From an uncultured Clostridia bacterium (lineage in GTDB: Bacteria > Bacillota > Clostridia > TANB77 > CAG-508), in NCBI GenBank assembly GCA_944388605.1, contig CALXJJ010000009.1, positions 1 to 57,322 on the forward strand: a stretch of DNA of 57,322 nucleotides, given 5' to 3'. This document shows positions 50,566 through 57,322 of this stretch, one piece after another. The position numbers were made by a program, and so were the translations under genes. Positions within the stretch are counted from its first letter, which is position 1. Each line of letters opens with the position of its first letter. The notes under the pieces are model-generated. The model saw only the letters and a list, made by a program, of their open reading frames with translations. It was not told the DNA's origin and ran no database searches.

Positions 50566-53325
50566 TTGGAAGAAAAATGGTTTACCAAAAAAATAGAACA
50601 AGTAGAAAAGGAATTAAAGACAAATATAGATAAAGGACTAAGTGACGAAAAGATAAAGGAGAAGAGAGAAATATATGGATATAATGAATTACAAGCTAAA
50701 AAGAAAAAAAGTATTTTTATAAAATTTTTGGAGCAATTTAAAGATTTTATGATAATTGTATTGGTTATAGCAGCAGTTATTTCTGGAGTAATTGGTTATA
50801 TGGAAGGAGAGGGAATTACAGATTCTATAATTATTTTAATTGTAGTAATAGTTAATGCAATAATAGGAGTAGCACAAGAAAGTAAAGCTGAAAAATCATT
50901 AGAGGCTTTAGCAAAACTTAGTAGTCATGCCACAAAAGTTGTAAGAAATGGAACAGTAATAGTTATTCCTTCAAAGGAATTAGTACCTGGGGATATTGTA
51001 GTATTAGATACAGGTGATTATGTTCCAGCAGATTTAAGAATTATAGAAAGTGTAAATTTAAAATCTCAAGAGTCATCACTTACAGGAGAATCTTTGCCAG
51101 TGGAAAAAAATGCTAATGTAATTGATGATCCTGATGTAGGAATTGGAGATAGAACTAATATGCTATTTTCATCAAGCCTTATTACATATGGTAGAGGAAA
51201 AGCCATTGTAACAAGCACTGGTATGAAAACAGAGGTTGGAAAAATAGCAGGGATATTAGAAAATACTAAAAAAGCAGAAACACCTTTACAAATAAAATTA
51301 AACAAATTAGGAAAAACATTAGGAATTGTAGCATTAGCTATTTGTGCAGTTATATTTATAATAGGAATATGTATAGGTAAAGATCCTATGGATATGTTTA
51401 TGACAGCAGTCAGTTTAGCTGTTGCAGCAATACCAGAGGGGTTAGCAGCAGTGTCTACAATAGTGTTAGCAATTGGAGTTCAAAGAATGGTAAAGAAGAA
51501 TGCAATTGTAAAAAAATTGCCAGCTGTAGAGACTTTAGGTAGTAGTAGTGTAATATGTTCTGATAAAACAGGAACATTAACACAAAATAAAATGACGGTT
51601 AAGCAGATTTTTTATAATAATCAATTAAAAAATGTATCAGATATAAAAGAAATGTCAAATAATGAATTGGAGCAATTAATATTTGCAAGTGTATTATGTA
51701 ATGATACAAAGATAGGGAAAGATAATGAACTTACAGGAGATCCAACTGAAACAGCACTAATAGATATGGGGCTAAACTTAGGAATAAATAAGAATGTATT
51801 TAAAGAACATAATAGAATAAATGAAGTACCTTTTGATTCTGATAGAAAGTTGATGACAACGATAAATAAATTTGGAGACAAGTATGTAGTATATACAAAA
51901 GGTGGAGTTGATGAGTTATTAAAAAGGTGCAATTCATATATAATAAATGGTGAAATTAGGAAAGATTTAGCAAATTTTATAAAATTGATAGATGAGAACA
52001 ATGAAAGAATGGCAAAAAATGCATTAAGAGTATTAGCAATGGGATATAAAGAATTAGACCATGTACCATCAGAAGAAGAAATGAAAAGTATAGAAAAAGA
52101 CCTGATATATATTGGAATGGTCGGAATGATAGACCCTCCAAGAGAAGAAGCAAAAAAAGCAGTTGAAAAATGTAAAACATCAGGAATAAAGACTGTGATG
52201 ATAACAGGAGATCACAAAATAACAGCAATAGCAATAGCAAGAGAATTAGGAATATTAGAAGAAGATTCAGAAGCAATTACAGGTGCAGAATTAGAAAAAA
52301 TATCAGATGAACAATTGAAAAAAGATATTAGAAATTACAGTGTTTATGCAAGAGTATCTCCAGAGCATAAAGTGCGAATCGTAAAAGCTTGGCAAGAAAA
52401 TGGTGAAATAGTAGCTATGACTGGAGATGGCGTAAATGATGCACCAGCATTAAAAACTGCAGACATAGGTTGTGCTATGGGAAAAGTTGGAACAGATGTA
52501 GCAAAAGAAGCAGCAGATGTAATATTGACAGATGACAATTTTGCAACAGTAGTATCTGCAGTAGAAGAAGGAAGAAGAATTTATGATAATATATTAAAGG
52601 CAATACAGTTTTTATTATCTAGTAATGTTGGAGAAATAATAGTTTTATTTATTGCAATATTAATAACACCATGGTTGTCTAATCAATTTGGAATAGATAT
52701 AAATCTAATAGTTCCATTACTACCAATTCACATATTATGGATAAATTTAGTTACAGATTCATTACCAGCATTAGCATTGGCTGTTGATCCAGCAGAAAAA
52801 GATATTATGAATAGAAAGCCTACGAAATCAGGAAAAGGAGTATTTACCAAAGGAATGACATGGAGAGTAATTTATCAAGGAATTATGATAGGATTACTTA
52901 CATTAATAGCTTTTATAATAGGACTATCAACTCCAGAATCAAATTTACCAATAGTAGAAGTAACAGATGCTAATGGAATAACAAGACAATTAAGTCAAGA
53001 AGAAGTGAAAGTAGAAATAGGACAAACAATGGCATTTATGACTTTAGCATTTTCAGAGTTAGTTCATATATTTAACATTAGAAATAATAAAAAATCAATA
53101 TTAAAAACAAAGGTATTTAATAATAAAAAATTATTACTTGCAGTTTCAGTATCTGCGTTATTGATGTTTGTAATATTGTTTATTCCAACATTAAGGCATT
53201 TATTCAGTATACCGGTATTACCAATAGGAAATATAATAGAAGTAATATTATTAGTGTTTGCTCCACTGCTAATAGTAGAAATATTTAAATTCTTGAAAAT
53301 AAATACTACAAAAGATGAAGTATAA
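50566..53325 (+). CDS. Cation-transporting P-type ATPase (P2A, Ca2+ type)
   Basis: A 919-residue ion pump (residues numbered from the upstream ATG 50554). It has an N-terminal cation-ATPase domain, an actuator loop TGES (177-180), M4 PEGL (294-297) in AAIPEGLAAVSTIVLAIG, phosphorylation site D337 in CSDKTGTLTQNKM, KGGVDELLKRC for nucleotide binding, MITGDHKITAIAIA and the hinge TGDGVNDAPALK. M5/M6 contain NVGEI and NLVTDSLPALALAVDP as in SERCA/PMCA-like pumps. About ten TM helices. Probably exports Ca2+. TTG 50566 has better spacing from GAAAGG than ATG 50554, which touches it; either is possible. Confidence 0.93.
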   Translation: MEEKWFTKKIEQVEKELKTNIDKGLSDEKIKEKREIYGYNELQAKKKKSIFIKFLEQFKDFMIIVLVIAAVISGVIGYMEGEGITDSIIILIVVIVNAIIGVAQESKAEKSLEALAKLSSHATKVVRNGTVIVIPSKELVPGDIVVLDTGDYVPADLRIIESVNLKSQESSLTGESLPVEKNANVIDDPDVGIGDRTNMLFSSSLITYGRGKAIVTSTGMKTEVGKIAGILENTKKAETPLQIKLNKLGKTLGIVALAICAVIFIIGICIGKDPMDMFMTAVSLAVAAIPEGLAAVSTIVLAIGVQRMVKKNAIVKKLPAVETLGSSSVICSDKTGTLTQNKMTVKQIFYNNQLKNVSDIKEMSNNELEQLIFASVLCNDTKIGKDNELTGDPTETALIDMGLNLGINKNVFKEHNRINEVPFDSDRKLMTTINKFGDKYVVYTKGGVDELLKRCNSYIINGEIRKDLANFIKLIDENNERMAKNALRVLAMGYKELDHVPSEEEMKSIEKDLIYIGMVGMIDPPREEAKKAVEKCKTSGIKTVMITGDHKITAIAIARELGILEEDSEAITGAELEKISDEQLKKDIRNYSVYARVSPEHKVRIVKAWQENGEIVAMTGDGVNDAPALKTADIGCAMGKVGTDVAKEAADVILTDDNFATVVSAVEEGRRIYDNILKAIQFLLSSNVGEIIVLFIAILITPWLSNQFGIDINLIVPLLPIHILWINLVTDSLPALALAVDPAEKDIMNRKPTKSGKGVFTKGMTWRVIYQGIMIGLLTLIAFIIGLSTPESNLPIVEVTDANGITRQLSQEEVKVEIGQTMAFMTLAFSELVHIFNIRNNKKSILKTKVFNNKKLLLAVSVSALLMFVILFIPTLRHLFSIPVLPIGNIIEVILLVFAPLLIVEIFKFLKINTTKDEV

Positions 53326-53341
53326 TAAAATAATAAAAGTA

Positions 53342-53370
53342 TTGAAAAAAATATTAGATATGTGTATAAT
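53342..53370 (+). promoter_or_regulatory. Sigma-A type promoter of the deacetylase gene
   Basis: TTGAAA (53342-53347), 17-bp spacer, TATAAT (53365-53370), 25 bp before the ATG at 53395. Confidence 0.7.
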
Positions 53371-53394
53371 AAGATAAAAAGAAGGGAGTAAGAA

Positions 53395-54282
53395 ATGTTA
53401 TATGATATAATCATACCAAGAAAAAGGATAAATAAAAAAAGAATTATATTAGTAATAATAGCAATTATTTCTTTGGTAGGATTATCAATAATTACGGCGA
53501 TATCATTAGTAAATAAAAATAACTGGAAGAAATATGCTATACAAGTAGAAAATAAATATAATGCTATACAAGAATACAAAAAAGTGGAAAAATTGAAAGA
53601 ACAAGAAAGAGATAAAATAATAAAAATGGAAAATGCAGAATATATTTCTAAAATTAAAAATATATATAATTCTAATGAAAAAAGAGTGTTTTTAACTTTT
53701 GATGATGGACCATCGCAAAGTGTGACTCCACTGATATTAGATTTATTGAAAAAAGAAAATATTAAAGCAACTTTCTTTATGTTAGGTAATAGAGTTGAAG
53801 CAAATCCAGATATTGTAAAAAGAATATATAATGAAGGTCATACATTAGGAAATCATGGATATTCACATAAATATAAAGAAATATATTTATGTTCTCAAAC
53901 AATATTAGATGAATATAATAAAACAGAACAATGCATAAAAGATGCATTAGAAAATCAAGACTTTTCAACAAGACTATTTAGGTTTCCAGGAGGATCAAGT
54001 GGTGGGTATTATGACAGTATAAAGCAAGAAGGAAGAAAATTATTAGAGGAAAATGGAGTAGGATATGTTGATTGGAATGCACTATCAAATGATGCAGCAG
54101 GAGCAAATACAAAAGAAGCACTTTTAGAGAATTTGAAAAATACAATTGGTGAAAAACAAAGTGTTGTAATTTTAATGCATGATGCAGGAGATAAAATATT
54201 AACATATGAAATTTTACCTGATTTAATTGTTTTTTTAAGAGAAAAAGGGTATAACTTTAGGGCTATAAGCGATATATTATAA
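53395..54282 (+). CDS. Membrane-anchored polysaccharide deacetylase (CE4)
   Basis: A 295-residue protein. One N-terminal TM (about 16-38), a coiled Lys/Glu-rich stalk (about 45-85), and a NodB-like domain from about 98: LTFDDGPSQS (metal and catalytic Asp), NHGYSH (two metal His), RFPGGSSGG (Arg/Pro motif) and MHDAGDK near the end. These enzymes remove N-acetyl groups from peptidoglycan or other GlcNAc polymers at the cell surface. The ATG follows AAGGGAGTAAGAA. It is 14 bp upstream of trxB and probably co-transcribed. Substrate undetermined. Confidence 0.92.
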   Translation: MLYDIIIPRKRINKKRIILVIIAIISLVGLSIITAISLVNKNNWKKYAIQVENKYNAIQEYKKVEKLKEQERDKIIKMENAEYISKIKNIYNSNEKRVFLTFDDGPSQSVTPLILDLLKKENIKATFFMLGNRVEANPDIVKRIYNEGHTLGNHGYSHKYKEIYLCSQTILDEYNKTEQCIKDALENQDFSTRLFRFPGGSSGGYYDSIKQEGRKLLEENGVGYVDWNALSNDAAGANTKEALLENLKNTIGEKQSVVILMHDAGDKILTYEILPDLIVFLREKGYNFRAISDIL

Positions 54283-54296
54283 GGAGGAATTATATT

Positions 54297-55166
54297 TTGT
54301 ATGATGTAATAATAATAGGAAGCGGACCAGCTGGAATTTCTGCTAGTTTATATACAATTAGAGCAAATTTAAAAGTTTGTATTATATCAAAAAACGAAAG
54401 TGTATTAGAAAAAGCAGAAAAAATAGAAAACTATTATGGATTTCCAAAAGGAATATCAGGAAATGTTTTGAATAGTAGAGGAACAGAACAGGCAAAAAAT
54501 CTGGGTGTAGATATAATAAATGATGAAGTTGTTAATATAAAATATGAAAAAAATTTCATAGTAGAAACAGTAAACTCAAGATATGAAGGAAAAGTTGTTA
54601 TAATAGCAACAGGAAAGAGTAGAAAAAGCCCAAGCATAAAAGGAATCAAAGAATTAGAAGGTAAAGGAATAAGTTATTGTGCAATATGTGATGCTTTCTT
54701 TTATAAAGGAAAAGAAGTAGGAGTATTAGGAAATGGAAATTATGCAATACATGAAGCAAAAGAGTTGTTACCAGTGGCAAAAAAAGTAACAATATATACA
54801 AATGGAAAAAAACCGATAGAAAATAGGGATGAAGAACTTAATGTAGATTTTGTAGAAGATGAAATAAAAGAGATAAAAGGTACGAATAAAGTAGAGAGCA
54901 TAGAATTTTTTTCAGGAGAAAAAAGGAATATAGATGGAATTTTCATTGCAGAAGGAATTGCTTCAAGTGGTGATTTAGCTAAAAAAATGGGAGTAATGTT
55001 AAAAGGGAAAGAAATTATTGTAAATGAAAATATGATGACAAATATACCAGGAATATTTGCTTGTGGGGATTGTACTGGAGGATTATTACAGATATCAAAA
55101 GCTGTATATGAAGGTACTAAAGCAGGTTTATCTGCTATAAGTTATATAAGAAATAAGAAAGGATGA
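54297..55166 (+). CDS. trxB: Thioredoxin reductase-like flavoprotein
   Basis: A 289-residue FAD/pyridine-nucleotide oxidoreductase, shorter than most TrxB (about 305-315). FAD site DVIIIGSGPAGISASLY; redox motif CAIC in SYCAICDAFFYKGKEVGVLGNGNYA, which includes the second nucleotide-binding glycines; and GIFACGDCTGGLLQIS for FAD. It should reduce the thioredoxin encoded by the next gene. The NADPH-binding site departs from the usual HRRxxxRA signature (here IYTNGKKPIENRDE), so the electron donor may not be NADPH. Start is TTG behind AAGGAGGAATTATAT. Confidence 0.88.
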   Translation: MYDVIIIGSGPAGISASLYTIRANLKVCIISKNESVLEKAEKIENYYGFPKGISGNVLNSRGTEQAKNLGVDIINDEVVNIKYEKNFIVETVNSRYEGKVVIIATGKSRKSPSIKGIKELEGKGISYCAICDAFFYKGKEVGVLGNGNYAIHEAKELLPVAKKVTIYTNGKKPIENRDEELNVDFVEDEIKEIKGTNKVESIEFFSGEKRNIDGIFIAEGIASSGDLAKKMGVMLKGKEIIVNENMMTNIPGIFACGDCTGGLLQISKAVYEGTKAGLSAISYIRNKKG

Positions 55167-55173
55167 TGTGAAA

Positions 55174-55488
55174 ATGTCAGTATTACATTTAACAAGTGAT
55201 AATTTTGAAAGAGAGGTTATTAAAAGTGATATACCAGTAATGATTGATTTTTGGGCTAATTGGTGTATGCCATGTAAAATGATGAGTCCAATAGTTGATG
55301 AAATTGCAAAAGAAATGGAAGGCAAAGTAAAAGTGGCAAAAGTAAATATAGATGAAGAGCAGGCATTAACACTAAAATATGGTATTATGAGTATACCAAC
55401 ATTTGTTGTTATAAAAAATGGAAATGTAGTAAATCAAAGTATTGGTATGCAAGATAAACAAGAATTATTAAAATTATTAGGTATATAA
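55174..55488 (+). CDS. trxA: Thioredoxin with WCMPC active site
   Basis: A 104-residue thioredoxin: VMIDFWANWCMPCKMMSPIVDEIA with redox pair C-M-P-C, then KVNIDEEQALTLKYGIMSIPTFVVIKNG including the cis-Pro of SIPT. The canonical glycine of WCGPC is methionine, which may shift redox potential or partner choice. ATG 55174 is preferred over GTG 55168 because AAAGGA ends at 55163. Directly after trxB, forming a reductase-thioredoxin pair. Confidence 0.95.
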   Translation: MSVLHLTSDNFEREVIKSDIPVMIDFWANWCMPCKMMSPIVDEIAKEMEGKVKVAKVNIDEEQALTLKYGIMSIPTFVVIKNGNVVNQSIGMQDKQELLKLLGI

Positions 55489-55534
55489 ATGAAAAAGTAG
55501 GATTAAAAAATCAATTAAAACTAAAGAAAAAGTA

Positions 55535-55564
55535 TTGCAAAAATGGTAAGAATAAGTATATAAT
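55535..55564 (+). promoter_or_regulatory. Cassette 2 promoter (TTGCAA-18-TATAAT)
   Basis: TTGCAA (55535-55540), 18-bp spacer ending AAGTA, TATAAT (55559-55564). Same architecture as cassette 1 and trmR. Confidence 0.7.
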
Positions 55565-55955
55565 AAATAAAAGTTGTAGGAAAAAATGATAATAGAAAAT
55601 AAGAAAAAGGAGAACAAAATAAATGAGAAAAATGGCTGAAAGCCTTGAGGCTGTATATATATATATATATATATATATCGTAAATTTTAGAGAAAATATA
55701 ATAAGAAAATTAAATAGAATAAATCAAAAGCATAGGTTATTTTATAATAAAATAGCCTATGCTTTTGATACTTCATAATTATTGCAAAGCAAAGAATTGA
55801 CTTTTGGCGTTGTTAAGCTTCACATCGAAAATCCTTTGGTGTTCAAAAGTACACCTCCGGTTTTCTCGCTCGCTTGCCTAGCCAAAAGACCAATTCTTTG
55901 CCTTGCTAGATGAGAGGAATAATTGACTAAATAAATATATGAGAGGAGAATGTTA
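55565..55955 (+). promoter_or_regulatory. Cassette 2 structured leader
   Basis: Same order of elements as the cassette 1 leader: small ORF with GGCT-gaa-AGCC / AGCC-ttga-GGCT alternatives, (TA)12 tract, 22-bp hairpin (arms 55723-55744 and 55748-55769, only its loop differing from cassette 1), and an outer stem GCAAAGCAAAGAATTG.../...CAATTCTTTGCCTTGC (55784-55808 with 55881-55906) around an inner hairpin with ACCTCC. Flanking bases have drifted but the stems are kept. It fills the 467-bp gap between trxA and the pilin-like gene; no other gene was seen in it. Confidence 0.6.
55623..55778 (+). CDS. Small leader ORF running through the TA repeat (cassette 2)
   Basis: A 51-residue frame behind a perfect AAGGAG (55607-55612; 10-nt spacing). 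It starts MRKMAESLEAVYIYIYIYIV, then continues VNFRENIIRKLNRINQKHR and ends within the 22-bp hairpin. In cassette 1 the repeat is two TA units shorter, so that frame stops directly after it. The strong ribosome binding site supports translation; a function is not known. Confidence 0.45.
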   Translation: MRKMAESLEAVYIYIYIYIVNFRENIIRKLNRINQKHRLFYNKIAYAFDTS

Positions 55956-57210
55956 ATGAAAGTTAAATTAAAGCAAAGTAAGCGGTATAACACTAATAGC
56001 GTTGGCAGTGACAATAATAGTATTAATAATATTAGCAGGAGTAACAATAAACGTAGCATTAGGAGAGAATGGATTGTTTAAGAAAGCAGAGGAGACGAAG
56101 GAGTATATGGAGAATGCGATGGCAGCGGATGAGACAGCAATAAATGAAATAATAGCAGAAATGGATGGAATAATAGGAAGTGGAGAGCCAGAAGAGATAG
56201 GAGAAATAACAAGAGAAGAGATGTTTGATAAAACAACAGAGATAAAAGATGATGAAGGAAATAGTGTGTGGATACCGAAGGATTTTGGAATAGATGAAGA
56301 TTCAGCTACTAACCAAGATGAAGGAATAGTAATAACAGATGAAGCTAGAAATGAATTTGTGTGGGTGCCAGTGCCAGATCCTAGTACAATGTTTGAGACA
56401 GTAGAGGAGCCAGTCACACTAAGTGATGGTGTAACAACAACGAATAAGTATAGTAAATTAAGAGTAAGAGAAGGAGATATTTATACAGCAAGTATCCCAG
56501 GAGATGAAGATAATATAAGAGAGCCAGACGTATTAACAGATTATGATACAGAAGAAGAAGGATATATAGAAGAATTAGGATATAGTAATATAACAGAAAT
56601 GGCAGAAGATTTAGTTAGAGAGTATAATGAAATGGCGAGGAGTATAGAGACATACCATGGATTTTACATTGGAAGATATGAGTTAAGTGGAACAAAAGAA
56701 AGTCCTACAGTGAAGGCAGGAGCAGTATTAACTGCAAGTAGTTCAGGTGCAAAAAATTGGTATGGATTAAAGAAAGCGTGTCAGGAAGTAATAAAGAATA
56801 ATACAGAAGTAAAGAGTACGATGATATATGGATGTCAGTGGGATGAGACAATGAGTTGGTTAAAGAGAACAAAATTTGTAGGAGAAGAAGAGAAGGTAGA
56901 TGAAGATTCAAGTAGTTGGGGAAATTATGAAGATAGTATATCACCAGCGAATGTATCAGGATATGGAAGTCCCCAAGATACAGGATATAGTGAAAACTGG
57001 AGTGCGAATAAAATCTATGATTTAGCAGGAAATTACAGAGACTGGACACAAGAGGCGAGCAAGGCTAGCGGTCGTATTCACATAGGAGGTAGCTACCACA
57101 ATCCAGGTTCTCTCATTCCAGGTTCAAGGCGTATCGGAAACAATTCGGTCGCTACGCTAGACTACTGTACAGCGAGAGCCACTTTAATAATAAGTGACAC
57201 TGTGAGCTGA
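55956..57210 (+). CDS. Pilin-like surface protein with hypervariable FGE/C-type-lectin-like domain, +1 frameshift near start
   Basis: ATG 55956 behind AGGAG encodes MKVKLKQSK. One extra base (C55983, codon CGG) then precedes GITLIALAVTIIVLIILA in the +1 frame, exactly as in cassette 1. The shifted product is about 417 residues: prepilin-type helix, ENGLFKKA motif, short helical spacer, then an FGE/C-type-lectin-like domain (NEFVWVPVPDPSTMF; FYIGRYELSGT; YGCQWDETMSWLKRTKF; IYDLAGNYRDWTQEA). There is no Fn3 region. The last ~50 codons are GC-richer with C/T-ending codons, resembling a retroelement variable region. The body uses unusual G-ending codons (GAG, AAG, GCG). A start at TTG 56002 inside the helix is improbable. 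Confidence 0.7.
57067..57168 (+). other. Candidate DGR variable region and homing-type end
   Basis: Between 57067 and 57153, 21 of 29 codons end in C or T (AGC, GGT, CGT, ATT, CAC, TAC, TCT, CTC, ATC, AAC and so on), which is what A-to-N mutagenesis of AAY template codons gives. The stretch 57145-57168 (TCGGTCGCTACG...) is unusually GC-rich and could be the initiation-of-mutagenic-homing site. No template repeat or reverse transcriptase is in the window. Confidence 0.5.
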
Positions 57211-57265
57211 TAAAAGAAAAAGGTAAATATTAATTATTATATCAAATGTAAATGGTATAATTTTA

Positions 57266-57312
57266 TGTAGGAAAATGGCAAAGAAAAATGTCGTTTTTCC
57301 TACATATTTTTT
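57266..57312 (+). terminator. Terminator after cassette 2
   Basis: TGTAGGAAAA (57266-57275) pairs with TTTTCCTACA (57295-57304), 19-nt loop, then a T-rich tract. Confidence 0.75.
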
Positions 57313-57322
57313 GTATCTCAAA

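Overview
The window is very AT-rich (roughly 28% GC by eye), uses the standard bacterial code (TGA is a stop) and has good AGGAG-type ribosome binding sites. Pro-sigma-K (sigK), a YtxC-type sporulation protein, IreB/RuvX/DUF1292 in the classic Bacillota order, AddA, a VanW lipoprotein and several SH3/LysM wall hydrolases point to a spore-forming, Gram-positive Clostridia-class Bacillota, probably an uncultured gut lineage. The exact taxon cannot be read from the sequence. No rRNA, tRNA, CRISPR array, insertion sequence or reverse transcriptase gene was seen.

Layout. 0-3 kb: an HD-domain protein and a degenerate SecD/SecF pair. 3-7 kb (minus strand): YtxC, a GH57 glucan enzyme and a DUF4912 protein. 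7-14 kb: a run of exported cell-envelope proteins (GH25-LysM lysozyme, D,D-carboxypeptidase, VanW lipoprotein, glucosaminidase with SH3 domains and a dockerin-like tail, SH3/cadherin-like anchored protein). 14-20 kb: histidine phosphatase, AddA without an adjacent AddB, and an anchored zincin-like protein. 20-27.9 kb: queA-tgt (queuosine), a WG-repeat protein, a TIGR04086-type membrane protein, a GT-C glycosyltransferase, a P-loop/Gls24-like protein and a fused Cmk-PlsC. 28-34 kb: typA, trmR and a U32/TrhP-type gene (wobble-uridine modification), interrupted by unusual small genes, then sigK. 37-44 kb: glycolytic operon gap-pgk-tpiA-gpmI-eno with a YezG/DUF600-like gene inside. 44-50 kb: GH73 hydrolase, a three-gene set (small membrane protein, CpaE/ParA-like ATPase homologue with AT-hook-like motifs, degenerate GGDEF protein), then ireB-ruvX-DUF1292. 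50-55.5 kb: P-type Ca2+ ATPase, polysaccharide deacetylase, trxB-trxA.

The most unusual content is a pair of paralogous cassettes at about 34.3-36.8 kb and 55.5-57.2 kb. Each has the same promoter (TTGCAA, 18 bp, TATAAT), a small ORF running into a TA dinucleotide repeat, a 22-bp hairpin, a second nested inverted repeat, a perfect Shine-Dalgarno and an ATG. Each then encodes a type IV pilin-like N-terminus (GITLIALAVTIIVLIILA) that is out of frame with its start by one base, at exactly the same place in both copies: a CGG codon immediately before the glycine of the prepilin cleavage site. Both proteins end in a formylglycine-generating-enzyme/C-type-lectin-like domain. In the second copy the last ~50 codons carry a dense NNY (C/T-ending) codon signature and higher GC, the pattern expected of a variable region written by a diversity-generating retroelement (DGR). 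A ~19-codon orphan tail of a third such gene lies at 45273-45329. I infer a family of surface pilin-like display proteins, at least one hypervariable, with an odd conserved frameshift and a structured leader. The retroelement itself would have to act from outside this window.

A second recurrent theme is a dispersed intergenic repeat of about 30-150 bp containing the hairpin TACAATAGGAAAG...CTTTCCTATTGTA, found in whole or in part at six intergenic sites and in both orientations.
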